DNA from: a virus
Strand: one strand, 5' to 3'
Length of the DNA: 30,714 nt
Virus record (IMG/VR): IMGVR_UViG_3300012269_000016
Coordinates: 1-30,714 of that record
Shown here: positions 15,158-22,224 of the stretch, piece by piece
Layout: each line of letters opens with the position of its first letter
Numbering within the stretch: the first letter of the stretch is position 1
The notes under the pieces: model-generated
Told to the model about the DNA's origin: nothing
The model's input: the letters and a program-made list of their open reading frames with translations, nothing else
Database searches by the model: none
Made by a program: the position numbers and the translations under genes

Positions 15158-15529
15158 ATGCTTAAAATATTGGAAGGGATCAATTCAGTTTACACCGGCC
15201 AAGACAGATTCAAGCTGCAAAAAGTCGGGCCTTTGAGTTTTGAAATAAAGCATGACTCACTGCAGGAAGCATACACTAATGACCGTATGAGAGTTCATAG
15301 ATACACTTTAGAAGTGGCAGTGAATTATGCTTTGCCGGGTAATGCAGGCAGTGTGGAGAAAGAAACCGCTAAAAGAAAAGTGGCGCATCATTTTAAAAGC
15401 TATATTTATGGAGAATTGTACGCTGAGCTTGTAGAAATAACCGCCTTGTTGTTTGAGGTTGGCTCGTATGAAGAAGATGTAGAGACCGCTAAAGAGCAAC
15501 TGATGCAGCTCTTGGAGAAGCTCCGATGA
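15158..15529 (+). CDS. Hypothetical protein
   Basis: A 123-aa protein, probably an alpha/beta fold: N-terminal strands (KLQKVGPLSFEIKHDSL) followed by long helices to the end (VETAKEQLMQLLEKLR). Function unknown. It ends in an ATGA overlap with the next gene. Confidence 0.7.
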   Translation: MLKILEGINSVYTGQDRFKLQKVGPLSFEIKHDSLQEAYTNDRMRVHRYTLEVAVNYALPGNAGSVEKETAKRKVAHHFKSYIYGELYAELVEITALLFEVGSYEEDVETAKEQLMQLLEKLR

Positions 15530-15723
15530 AAGAGTGCAAAATGAGTCTCCCGTTGGAGTCACTTCCTTTTGCTGTTGCTTGGGTGTTATCAGGGGACACA
15601 AAAGCGTTGCGAATAGAAGGAGGCGAGCTACCAACGCAGTACTTTACGGCGAAGTCTTCCAGGATTTCCATAGATAAGGACAAGGGAATTGAACTGTTTT
15701 ACTACATTATGGAGACAATATGA
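15526..15723 (+). CDS. Hypothetical protein
   Basis: A 65-aa unrecognised protein between ATGA overlaps. An internal ATG at 15541 could be the true start (MSLPLESLPFAVAWVLSG), as ATG 15526 has little Shine-Dalgarno. No domain is recognised. Confidence 0.65.
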   Translation: MKECKMSLPLESLPFAVAWVLSGDTKALRIEGGELPTQYFTAKSSRISIDKDKGIELFYYIMETI

Positions 15724-16532
15724 ACATTTTCTACACAAACAAAGATCCGCGCATTTCCGCCGAAGAGCTCTGCAATGTGCATCTGCGGGAGAAAATCCCA
15801 CACTACGCAATGCTGCTGTCTTCAGCACACCGAAAGCTGGACGGGTTCGGCCCACTGTGGGTTAAGCACGACGGCAATGACCGCAAGTGGTGGGTGCATC
15901 ACACAGACACTCTGGATGAAAGTGGTAAGAAGCCTCGCCTGACAGGTTACATACTGCTTGCCGGTGTGAACTTGGAACACCCTTGTGTGAATTGGCTGTG
16001 TGAGTCTACCGCCAATTACACTTGGCTGGTTCTGTGCTTCATCCGTGCGTGTACCCTCTATGAGAGGCAGCACGGCGAAAAACACGAGTACCACAACTTG
16101 CAGAATGTCTTGATGACAGCGCCTGAAAATCTCACGTATGAACACTTTACAGCTCCCATGCGTTTTGTTATGCCCGAGTTCAGACACATCCAAGACCCTT
16201 GCAAAGCATATCAGGCGCACGTAAATCATAAGTTGTCTCTGCTCAAGGACGTAGAATTCAACAGCATCACCCCTGATTGGCTGACTCATAAACCTGAGAA
16301 ATCGATTACACAGCTGAACAGGGAAAAGAAAACAGGGAGAGATGAAGGGCCGCCTCTTCAGCTTGCAAATAAAATAAATGCCGGGATGAAAAGAGGCAGC
16401 ACTCTCAATTTTTATGGAGCAAGCGCACCTAACATTGTTCACGCAATGGATGCTGAGACGCACAACAATGAGATCCGTAAAGCTCCTCCCAAGTTCAATC
16501 CACCACCTAAATTTAAGGTGCCGCCTAAATGA
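15720..16532 (+). CDS. Conserved phage protein with an RNA-polymerase-like C-terminal tail
   Basis: A 270-aa protein. Residues 1 to about 193 match a widespread but uncharacterised phage family that I remember by pattern: an N-terminal NIFYTNKDP, an ELC..HL helix, then HPCVNWLCESTANYTWL and MPEFRHIQDPCKAYQAH, ending near PDWL. The last 75 residues are extra. They contain ASAPNIVHAMDAETH, close to APNIIHSLDAGH of the RNA polymerase in this same window, and finish in a Pro/Lys repeat (PPKFNPPPKFKVPPK). The base composition is more GC-rich than the neighbours. Function unknown; the tail may be a recombination product. Confidence 0.75.
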   Translation: MNIFYTNKDPRISAEELCNVHLREKIPHYAMLLSSAHRKLDGFGPLWVKHDGNDRKWWVHHTDTLDESGKKPRLTGYILLAGVNLEHPCVNWLCESTANYTWLVLCFIRACTLYERQHGEKHEYHNLQNVLMTAPENLTYEHFTAPMRFVMPEFRHIQDPCKAYQAHVNHKLSLLKDVEFNSITPDWLTHKPEKSITQLNREKKTGRDEGPPLQLANKINAGMKRGSTLNFYGASAPNIVHAMDAETHNNEIRKAPPKFNPPPKFKVPPK

Positions 16533-16879
16533 GTAAAAATCTATTACACAAAAACAAATTAAATGAGTTTATAGCCTACTTAGACAAAAACGGCATTAAG
16601 CACAGGCCTGGAAAAGGCCCCTATCAGGTCATCCAAGTTGATGCTCCCGGACAAGGTTGGCAGGTTGTGTTCTCAAAAATAGACATGCCTGAACATTACA
16701 GCATCAACGTCTGCCTGGAGCTCACTGTAAGAGACTTTATAAAGAATTCAAAACAAGAGCGTAGCTTGTCGGACATCGGCAATGAGTTGCATAACTTAAG
16801 CTGCGAAGTTGTTCACTTTAATGAAGATTGGGCTATTCAAATGAGCAAGTTAGCGGAGGAATTATGGAAGAGGAAATGA
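16529..16879 (+). CDS. Hypothetical protein
   Basis: A 116-aa protein of unknown function that begins in an ATGA overlap. The N-terminal part is a helix (KNKLNEFIAYLDKNGIKHR) followed by strands (YQVIQVDAPGQGWQVVF), an alpha/beta arrangement. The C-terminal 40 residues are helical. Confidence 0.7.
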   Translation: MSKNLLHKNKLNEFIAYLDKNGIKHRPGKGPYQVIQVDAPGQGWQVVFSKIDMPEHYSINVCLELTVRDFIKNSKQERSLSDIGNELHNLSCEVVHFNEDWAIQMSKLAEELWKRK

Positions 16880-17121
16880 ATGACGCACCGTTCTTCATAA
16901 GGAAGGTAGATTCAACGCATATCCGTTTGATTGTCGGTGATTGGGCGTCGCTGCCGTTGAAGATCAGCACAAGCAAATATGACTCTATCTGGGATGCTGA
17001 ACCAGAATCTCAAGAGGTGAAAGTAATGGTGCGCAGGTACATGCGTAGATTGAATGCCCCTGATCACATAGTAAACAAAATTGAGGCTTGGTATGAAAGC
17101 AGAGACAACTTGGAAAAATGA
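16864..17121 (+). CDS. Hypothetical protein
   Basis: An 85-aa protein of unknown function. ATG 16864 has GGAGG five bases upstream; ATG 16876, in an ATGA overlap with the previous stop, would give an 81-aa form. It contains a basic helix (VKVMVRRYMRRLNAP). It ends 29 nt inside the following gene. Confidence 0.66.
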   Translation: MEEEMNDAPFFIRKVDSTHIRLIVGDWASLPLKISTSKYDSIWDAEPESQEVKVMVRRYMRRLNAPDHIVNKIEAWYESRDNLEK

Positions 17122-17320
17122 ACTAGACGACCTGCTTTTTGAAGTTGTTTCGCTTCTTGAATTCAAGTATTCTAAAGAAGTCATGGAAGGGGTGAATTCA
17201 GAAATCACTAGAAGGAGCGCGCTTATTGAAAGAAAAGTCAAGAGACACTCAAGGCGAGAGGCGGCTTTTTACAAGCGCAAATACCGACTTCACTTGAAGG
17301 ACACCGCATGCGATACTTAG
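17093..17320 (+). CDS. Hypothetical basic protein
   Basis: A 75-aa protein with an acidic first half (NELDDLLFEVVSLLEF) and a strongly basic second half (ERKVKRHSRREAAFYKRKYR). The basic part suggests nucleic-acid binding. ATG 17093 has GAGG six bases upstream; the in-frame TTG at 17081 is less likely. It overlaps the next gene by 13 nt. Confidence 0.66.
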   Translation: MKAETTWKNELDDLLFEVVSLLEFKYSKEVMEGVNSEITRRSALIERKVKRHSRREAAFYKRKYRLHLKDTACDT

Positions 17321-17616
17321 TTGTCACAGAGGCAGGAGTGATTGGGAGAGGTAACACACCTGCCGCCGCAGCAAAACAGGCAGGCATTCAAAGGAGCTAT
17401 GTAAGTTTAATAGTCTGCGAAGCTGTCGAAGGTCTTGTAGAAGGTGCTATTTTTGTTGATGCGTTTGGCAATCCCAGATGGCAAATGACAAGAGAGTGCG
17501 AGGCTGCTTGCCAATTTTCTCCTATGATGGGGGACTTTGTCATCCCCAGTGTCTTCATCTTCAGAGGCCGTGCAAGAGTGAACGGTAACAGACTTGAGAC
17601 TAAGGGGGAAATGTGA
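17308..17616 (+). CDS. Hypothetical protein
   Basis: A 102-aa protein of unknown function that starts inside the previous gene and ends in a GTGA overlap. The N-terminal part (GRGNTPAAAAKQAGIQRSYV) looks like a small helix-turn-helix of the kind found in phage transcription factors, but this is weak. The second half is beta-rich. Confidence 0.66.
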   Translation: MRYLVVTEAGVIGRGNTPAAAAKQAGIQRSYVSLIVCEAVEGLVEGAIFVDAFGNPRWQMTRECEAACQFSPMMGDFVIPSVFIFRGRARVNGNRLETKGEM

Positions 17617-17999
17617 TCTGTGAAGATTGCGGAAATGTTGCACAATTGTTATCCTTTGACGAAATGTGCGCCGACTGTGAGCATAAAGCAAAGATAAAGC
17701 TTCAAAAGTTTTTGCAAAGCAGAGTCGCGACCACAATTTATATGCAGGAGGTGTTTGACGAACTACCTAAGTCCAAACAAGCAATAATGAGACATTGCGA
17801 CGACTGTGTCTTCGGCAAGCCAAGTGCAGATCAAATGCATATGTCTTGCTTAAAGTATCACCGTCCTCGCTTCTTTCAACCTAAAAGTGGAGATTTCACA
17901 TCAGGTAAATGGGGATGGCAACGTAAGTGTACCGACTTTGCTTATCCCAAAGTTCTTGAAGAAGAGTTAGTGAAGGAGCTATTATATGATAGAGTGTAA
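17613..17999 (+). CDS. Cysteine-rich zinc-binding protein, GTG start
   Basis: A 128-aa protein starting with GTG 17613 in a GTGA overlap, with AAGGGGG upstream. The N-terminal ribbon has CEDC (3-6) and CADC (19-22). A second set (HCDDC near 61-65, SCLKYH, KCTDF) could bind another metal ion. Function unknown; the pattern suggests a nucleic-acid or protein-binding zinc protein. Confidence 0.7.
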   Translation: MICEDCGNVAQLLSFDEMCADCEHKAKIKLQKFLQSRVATTIYMQEVFDELPKSKQAIMRHCDDCVFGKPSADQMHMSCLKYHRPRFFQPKSGDFTSGKWGWQRKCTDFAYPKVLEEELVKELLYDRV

Positions 18000-18228
18000 A
18001 GCCTGTAGCGAGGGTAAAAAGTGTGTAGACCTGAGATGCAAACCCGAAGAATCTCTGGCGGAGTTCAAAGCCCGACAGGTGCGCTGTTACGCCGCCCACG
18101 CCGCTGCGACTGAGAGGCTGTCTGCTCTCGTCGGTGCAACGGGGTGGCCCACAGGCAGTGCGAGAGATGCCTTCCGGAGCAAATCCGGCGGGAGAGTTGG
18201 TGAAATAGAGGCTAACAGAAATAAGTGA
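17986..18228 (+). CDS. Hypothetical protein
   Basis: An 80-aa protein of unknown function, overlapping the previous gene by 14 nt. It has CKACSEGKKC and DLRCK near the start, a further small Cys cluster, then an Ala-rich helix (CYAAHAAATERLSALV). It is the last gene before the leader and putative promoter at 18286. Confidence 0.68.
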   Translation: MIECKACSEGKKCVDLRCKPEESLAEFKARQVRCYAAHAAATERLSALVGATGWPTGSARDAFRSKSGGRVGEIEANRNK

Positions 18229-18285
18229 GTTTTCCAAAGTCGTACCACAAGTTGTGACGGAGCCATGCAGGACATGGGCTGCGAC

Positions 18286-18301
18286 CCCGTTAAATTAACC
18301 C
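18286..18301 (+). promoter_or_regulatory. Putative phage RNA polymerase promoter, copy 2
   Basis: CCCGTTAAATTAACCC, identical to copy 1 (2472-2487) except one A for G, and sharing 13 bases with copy 3. It stands in a 138-nt non-coding leader, 66 nt before a gene with highly expressed-type codons. Just upstream, AGCCATG and CATGGGCT (18262-18281) can form a hairpin that may separate it from the upstream run. Confidence 0.55.
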
Positions 18302-18366
18302 AGAAGACGTAGTAAAAATAGGGCTGGCAATAATGCGAGTCCATCATAATCATCAAGGATTTAAAA

Positions 18367-18933
18367 ATGAGCGAAGTTAAGCCAGTATTCCAAGCAGCAG
18401 ACGGTACTCTTTTCAACACCAAAGCGGAAGCAGTTGATCACGGTCGCGCACCGAAAATTCGTGCGGCTCTGATGACAGCCACTGCCGGTAATGAGCAGAT
18501 GTCGGACTGGTTGTTGGAAAAGAAAGAAGACTTGGCACAAATCTTCGGCACAGGCACCGTTAAGCGTGTGACCAAGAGTGAGCGTAATAAGCTGACTAAG
18601 GCGCTGGAAGCTGTCGTTGAACAGCATAAAGATGAGCCTAAATTCGCATTTCTCGTTGCTCACTACGAAGACGTCGCAAAGTCTTTCAAGTGGCCTGGTC
18701 AGAAGCGTCTTAACGCTGACGAAAAAGCAGCTGCCATCAAAGAACTCCTGGTAGAAATGCTCGGCCCTGATAACGTTGAAGCTGCAGACTGGGTTGCCCA
18801 GAACGCTGAGTCTATCGAAGCCGCCTTTGAAGCCGGTAAAGTGAAGCGTGAAGTTTCACCGCAGGCTATGGAAGGTCTGGCCTTGCATCGTGCAAAAGTC
18901 AAGGCAGAGAAAGAAGCTGCCGCTGCTGAGTAA
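18367..18933 (+). CDS. Highly expressed protein with internal duplication
   Basis: A 188-aa soluble, helical protein. It has its own putative promoter upstream and a strong terminator downstream, AAGGAT before the ATG, and codons (CGT, CTG, GCT, GGT) typical of abundant proteins, unlike its neighbours. Residues 46-81 and 140-176 are a repeat: SDWLLEKKEDLAQIF then VKR, against ADWVAQNAESIEAAF then VKR. The C-terminus is Ala/Glu/Lys-rich (KAEKEAAAAE). I do not recognise a family; an abundant DNA-binding or host-modulating protein is likely. Confidence 0.82.
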   Translation: MSEVKPVFQAADGTLFNTKAEAVDHGRAPKIRAALMTATAGNEQMSDWLLEKKEDLAQIFGTGTVKRVTKSERNKLTKALEAVVEQHKDEPKFAFLVAHYEDVAKSFKWPGQKRLNADEKAAAIKELLVEMLGPDNVEAADWVAQNAESIEAAFEAGKVKREVSPQAMEGLALHRAKVKAEKEAAAAE

Positions 18934-19022
18934 ATAACCATTACCGCGTCAAGCGGATGTAATGTTTGCTTGGCGCAATGAATGGGAAGGCCCGTAGAGC
19001 CTAGACTTGTCTAAATCTGCAT

Positions 19023-19051
19023 GCCCCTGACCTAACGGTTGGGGGCTTTTT
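19023..19051 (+). terminator. Rho-independent terminator
   Basis: A stem of ten pairs, GCCCCTGACC (19023-19032) with GGTTGGGGGC (19037-19046), around a TAAC loop, followed by TTTTT. The same stem without the outermost pair is repeated at 20078-20099 without a U-run. It ends the single-gene unit that starts at 18286. Confidence 0.85.
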
Positions 19052-19071
19052 ACGCAACTTTGGAGGCTGCA

Positions 19072-19449
19072 ATGGCAATTTTTGTTGATTACGACGGTAC
19101 TGAGTATTTGATAGTAAGTGCTCGTGGGCGCTTATGTAATTCCAAGCTACTTACAGAAGTTAAAGAAAGAGGTGACATGCTGTTAGCAGATGTCAATACA
19201 GGCGCGTTGATAATAAAGCCTGGGCTTAACAAGGATAACAATTTGTTAATCCACAGGCACAGAGGGGATAAGTGGCTTCGTGTTAAAATGGATGCTGAGA
19301 CCGCTTACACTGCGCTCTGTAACGAGCTGTCCCGAGGCTTTATGACATCTTACTTATTTCGTAGTAAGAAACGCGTGTTTGCCGCAGATATCCTCAAAAG
19401 CTCATCGATTGTCAAAAAACAAATACAGGAAATGACAACAAATGTATAG
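19072..19449 (+). CDS. Hypothetical protein
   Basis: A 125-aa protein starting at ATG 19072 with GGAGG upstream; the longer frame from 19039 would run through the terminator tail. It begins with strands (AIFVDYDGTEYLIVSARG). LLTEVKERGDMLLADVNTG resembles GLKEVAERGDKRLTMTGS in the gene at 21002, so the two may be distant paralogues. Function unknown. Confidence 0.72.
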   Translation: MAIFVDYDGTEYLIVSARGRLCNSKLLTEVKERGDMLLADVNTGALIIKPGLNKDNNLLIHRHRGDKWLRVKMDAETAYTALCNELSRGFMTSYLFRSKKRVFAADILKSSSIVKKQIQEMTTNV

Positions 19450-19678
19450 CGAAATTTTCTCAAGAGCCAGTAAGAGAGCCACTCTGGATATTATGGTGCG
19501 TAAGCAGGCCCGTCTGCTTGGCATTGAATTCAGAGGAAATGAAGAGTATCTGCTGGCAGCCTTTGAGTATCCAGAAGATAAAGACATCTGCGCTATGTTC
19601 AGTGCGGCACACAACCAATTCAAGCGTATCAAGGAAGCAGAGTATGCAGTATCTAGTCCAAGCTGTTTGTTTGAATGA
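19442..19678 (+). CDS. Hypothetical protein
   Basis: A 78-aa protein of unknown function, mostly helical (LDIMVRKQARLLGIEF, then FSAAHNQFKRIKEAEYA). It starts within the last codons of the previous gene and overlaps the next by 35 nt. Confidence 0.7.
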   Translation: MYSEIFSRASKRATLDIMVRKQARLLGIEFRGNEEYLLAAFEYPEDKDICAMFSAAHNQFKRIKEAEYAVSSPSCLFE

Positions 19679-19877
19679 GTTGTGTTCTTTAGGCACAATT
19701 GAATTAGGATCTTCAGACCCCAATAGTAGAATCATAATGGATCTGCTGGAGTGTGAGTATATCCTTGACAAGAATGTACTGTTGGCAATCTCAGTACGTA
19801 GGAAGGTGATCCTTGTGAGCACCGATGAAGATGAACCAATTTTAATTCTCAGGAGAAATGATGTACAAATACAGTGA
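19644..19877 (+). CDS. Hypothetical protein
   Basis: A 77-aa protein starting at ATG 19644 (AAGGA nine bases upstream). A longer frame from 19518 would overlap the previous gene almost completely and is rejected. It is hydrophobic and beta-rich in its second half (LLAISVRRKVILVSTDEDE). Function unknown. Confidence 0.66.
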   Translation: MQYLVQAVCLNELCSLGTIELGSSDPNSRIIMDLLECEYILDKNVLLAISVRRKVILVSTDEDEPILILRRNDVQIQ

Positions 19878-20067
19878 AGGTAAAGTGATGTTGGGCGAGC
19901 AGATCGTCAAAGATTATGGCGATCACGATGCCAGTACAGAACTCGTGGGCGAGGCCTACGCTAAACTCCTGAATGACAAGCAGGGTCGAGCTGAAGAAAA
20001 AGAAGCTTTGACTGAGCTTTATGAAGAGTCTGTAAAAACCAAAGAAATGTCCAAACGTGCCTACTGA
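19858..20067 (+). CDS. Hypothetical acidic protein
   Basis: A 69-aa charged, helical protein. Two tandem ATG codons (19858, 19861) follow AGGAG (19851-19855); the second has the better spacing. Function unknown. A hairpin identical in core to the terminator at 19023 follows it. Confidence 0.68.
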   Translation: MMYKYSEGKVMLGEQIVKDYGDHDASTELVGEAYAKLLNDKQGRAEEKEALTELYEESVKTKEMSKRAY

Positions 20068-20077
20068 GTGATATTTT

Positions 20078-20099
20078 CCCCTGACCTAACGGTTGGGGG
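20078..20099 (+). terminator. Repeat of the 19023 hairpin, possible weak terminator
   Basis: CCCCTGACC (20078-20086) pairs with GGTTGGGGG (20091-20099), loop TAAC, identical to the stem at 19024-19045. It is followed by TTTAAAATCAAAAGG in place of a run of T, the same tail as after the hairpin at 12143. It may give partial termination or protect the following mRNA. Confidence 0.55.
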
Positions 20100-20120
20100 T
20101 TTAAAATCAAAAGGTGTCTT

Positions 20121-20270
20121 ATGTATGTCTTGTCTGTAAATAAAAAGTTTCCCTTAGACTTTTACTTTATAACAAATAAGAGAGAAAGCTACCTAATACA
20201 TTTTTTAAAAAGAAAAAATCTCCATGAATACCACTACACATTTAAAAAGGTGAAATTTGAAGATGAGTAA
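20121..20270 (+). CDS. Hypothetical small basic protein
   Basis: A 49-aa frame (ATG 20121, TAA 20268-20270) with AAAAGG upstream, overlapping the next gene by 8 nt. It is Lys- and aromatic-rich (LIHFLKRKNLHEYHYTFKK). Without it there would be a 200-nt gap, unusual here. Function unknown. Confidence 0.6.
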   Translation: MYVLSVNKKFPLDFYFITNKRESYLIHFLKRKNLHEYHYTFKKVKFEDE

Positions 20271-20658
20271 CACAACAGTAAGCGCGCATTTTTCCGGTGA
20301 AGATAAGCCCTATACTTTCCTATGCCCTTTAGACCTGGCCTCGACTCTGTCCTTTGGTGATATTGTGGTGGCGCATCCGGCCAACGGCCTGAAGATTGCC
20401 CGCATCCTGGAAGTGCATGAGACAAGTCAGGCAACAGGTCCATACAATTACAAATGGGTGTTCCAGAAAGTTAATATGGGGTATCTCACAGAGCTTGAGA
20501 CATGCGCAGAGGAGAAGCCAGTCTACAGCGCAGCCGAAGAAGCTGAGGCCATCGGAGCTGCGCTTGATAAGCTAAGAGTACCAGAGAAAGAGGTGGCCCC
20601 GGTGCGTGTAAACCCTACAGTCCCGAAGATGAAGATCCCGCACGTACCGAAGCTTTAA
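20263..20658 (+). CDS. Hypothetical protein, possible -1 frameshift gene (zero-frame form)
   Basis: A 131-aa protein of unknown function. ATG 20263 or TTG 20257 (AAAGG six bases upstream) could be the start. Residues 1-90 seem to be a beta-barrel-like domain (FGDIVVAHPANGLKIARILEV, with EVHETSQATG following). The last 20 residues are Pro/Lys-rich (VPKMKIPHVPKL). At codons 117-118 the slippery heptamer A AAC CCT (20610-20616) occurs, and the -1 frame stays open afterwards as a coiled coil. See 20616-20723. Confidence 0.7.
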   Translation: MSNTTVSAHFSGEDKPYTFLCPLDLASTLSFGDIVVAHPANGLKIARILEVHETSQATGPYNYKWVFQKVNMGYLTELETCAEEKPVYSAAEEAEAIGAALDKLRVPEKEVAPVRVNPTVPKMKIPHVPKL

Positions 20659-20723
20659 TAGCTGAACTGGAGAGGCGAGTAGTTAACATGCAGCGAGTCA
20701 TAGAGGATTTAAAGAATGCTTAA
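20616..20723 (+). other. Possible -1 frame extension of the preceding gene (coiled coil)
   Basis: After A AAC CCT (20610-20616) the -1 frame is open for 35 codons. It encodes YSPEDEDPARTE and then a perfect heptad helix, ALIAELERRVVNMQRVIE, up to TAA 20721-20723, which overlaps the next ATG (20716). The frame has no upstream ATG, GTG or TTG that could give this product. A Shine-Dalgarno-like AGAGGTGG (20589-20596) is about 13 nt before the slip site, as in dnaX-type frameshifts. A mutation or sequencing error that broke one gene is the alternative. Confidence 0.4.
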
Positions 20724-21021
20724 ATTAGTAGAGTTTGTAAGACCAAATGGCAGGCAGGTTGAGCACGTGTACGAAGGGCATTGTGAGTTTTTTGAAAACA
20801 ATAATATTGATATCAGCTTTGAGTTTGACAATGTAGGCTCTTTAATTTTTTATTGCACTTTGCGTGATTATCATGTCGACGATGATCCTCTTGAATTAAT
20901 TAAAATAGTCTCCAGAGAAAATATTTCGATTGCAGCAGCCTTGGCAGAATGCCAGTCCTTGTGTGAGGACTACATGTCAGACGTTTCAGTGGAGCAATAC
21001 ATTGAGCAACAGAAAGGATAA
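20716..21021 (+). CDS. Hypothetical acidic protein
   Basis: A 101-aa protein of unknown function. The first 65 residues look beta-rich (HCEFFENNNIDISFEF, then SLIFYCTLRDY), followed by helices. It overlaps the frameshift extension at its start and the next gene at its end. Codons are AT-rich. Confidence 0.7.
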   Translation: MLKLVEFVRPNGRQVEHVYEGHCEFFENNNIDISFEFDNVGSLIFYCTLRDYHVDDDPLELIKIVSRENISIAAALAECQSLCEDYMSDVSVEQYIEQQKG

Positions 21022-21289
21022 CGAGTATCGATACACAGTGGAGGGGTGGCTTACTGAAGCCGCCTTTTCTCAGGGCTTGAAAGAAGTCGCTGAAAGAGGA
21101 GACAAGCGGCTGACAATGACAGGCTCTCTAGGCATTGAGAATCACGTGAACCGTTACATAATCCACATAGGATTAGATGGCAAAACTTTGTATTTAAAGT
21201 CTGTGACTTCTCTTAAAAAGGCCAGAGAAATGTTTATCAAGCTTTGCTTAATCCATCGTCTTAATCACAAAAGGTATAATCCGCAATGA
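21002..21289 (+). CDS. Hypothetical protein, TTG start
   Basis: A 95-aa protein. TTG 21002 with GGAG seven bases upstream is the best start; the frame extends further upstream only in overlap with the previous gene. GLKEVAERGDKRLTMTGS resembles a segment in the gene at 19072. The end is a basic helix (LIHRLNHKRYNPQ). It ends in an ATGA overlap. Function unknown. Confidence 0.62.
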   Translation: MSNRKDNEYRYTVEGWLTEAAFSQGLKEVAERGDKRLTMTGSLGIENHVNRYIIHIGLDGKTLYLKSVTSLKKAREMFIKLCLIHRLNHKRYNPQ

Positions 21290-21504
21290 TCTTCGGCTCT
21301 AAGCTGGATAAACTTGTAAGCGGTAAATTGAAATACAACTTCAGGTATCACAGCAACGCGTTAACTCCTGATTTGGTTTTAGTTTACATAAATGGTAAGC
21401 CTGATAAGCATTACTATGCATACGCCTGGATTGACGCAGAGCAGGCGCATCCTGAATCTAAATTGGCAAAACTTCATACAATTTATAAGGAAAGCATCAA
21501 ATGA
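21286..21504 (+). CDS. Hypothetical protein
   Basis: A 72-aa protein of unknown function, between ATGA overlaps. It has a basic N-terminus (SKLDKLVSGKLKYNFRY) and a Tyr-rich middle (KHYYAYAWID). Confidence 0.68.
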   Translation: MIFGSKLDKLVSGKLKYNFRYHSNALTPDLVLVYINGKPDKHYYAYAWIDAEQAHPESKLAKLHTIYKESIK

Positions 21505-21836
21505 TCCTAATTGAAGAGCACCAAATCCTGCCACTGGTAAAAGCTGTCTACAATATGTCAAGCCCTGTGGGGATGGGTTTTCTACACTACACTCCAGAAG
21601 ACATGACAACTGAAGAAGCCGATAACGTAATCAGAACGGACGCAGCAGATTGTGTCGCAAGCATGGATTATGTTAAAGGTCGTCAATGCAAGTTCAGTAT
21701 TTTTAAAGTTGGCTACAAGTTTGCCGTAGCTGACTCCTGGGATGATCACAGCAAGTGGGAATACGCAATTTTACTCAATTCGGTAGGCATACCTTTGCCG
21801 CAACATCTACAAGGAGATCTGACGCATGCTGACTGA
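21501..21836 (+). CDS. Hypothetical protein
   Basis: A 111-aa protein of unknown function that begins in an ATGA overlap and ends 11 nt into the next gene. Alpha/beta composition, with SKWEYAILLNSVGIPLP at the C-terminus. No known motif. Confidence 0.7.
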   Translation: MILIEEHQILPLVKAVYNMSSPVGMGFLHYTPEDMTTEEADNVIRTDAADCVASMDYVKGRQCKFSIFKVGYKFAVADSWDDHSKWEYAILLNSVGIPLPQHLQGDLTHAD

Positions 21837-22224
21837 AGAGAAGCGAATAAAAGCAATAAGGCAAACTCAACTGGTTTACAGTATGTGCATTCGTCAAAAT
21901 GTATTCCCTTCGGCTCTTCAACAAATAGAGCACCTCCATGATGTGCTGGCCGCTGTTGATGAGCAGCCTGTTACGTTCAGATTTCGCAGGGAAGTTATTA
22001 ATGAGCACATTTTGCACATCTGTGATGACTTTCATTCAGAAGATCAAGGCGAAGCTGCTGATCTCGTGTGCAACAGAGAAGAACAAATGTGCATGAATTG
22101 CGGTGTCGTCGAGTTCAATGCGCCTTGTCATAATGTCAAGGGTGTTTGCCTCGAATGCAAACGGCATGTCGGTAAGTGTATTTGTCATGTGCCTTCATTG
22201 TACTACAGGGGAGTGCCTGAATGA
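21826..22224 (+). CDS. Cysteine-rich hypothetical protein
   Basis: A 132-aa protein with a helical N-terminal part (EEKRIKAIRQTQLVYSM) and a C-terminal cysteine cluster: CMNCG, NAPCHN, VCLEC, KCICH, enough ligands for two zinc ions. It may be a zinc adaptor. It ends in an ATGA overlap with the next gene. Confidence 0.72.
   Translation: MLTEEKRIKAIRQTQLVYSMCIRQNVFPSALQQIEHLHDVLAAVDEQPVTFRFRREVINEHILHICDDFHSEDQGEAADLVCNREEQMCMNCGVVEFNAPCHNVKGVCLECKRHVGKCICHVPSLYYRGVPE

Noticed and set aside
18934-19022. A tRNA or small RNA gene between the 188-aa gene and its terminator
   Set aside because: Short palindromes occur, but no cloverleaf, anticodon arm or T-loop pattern could be built.
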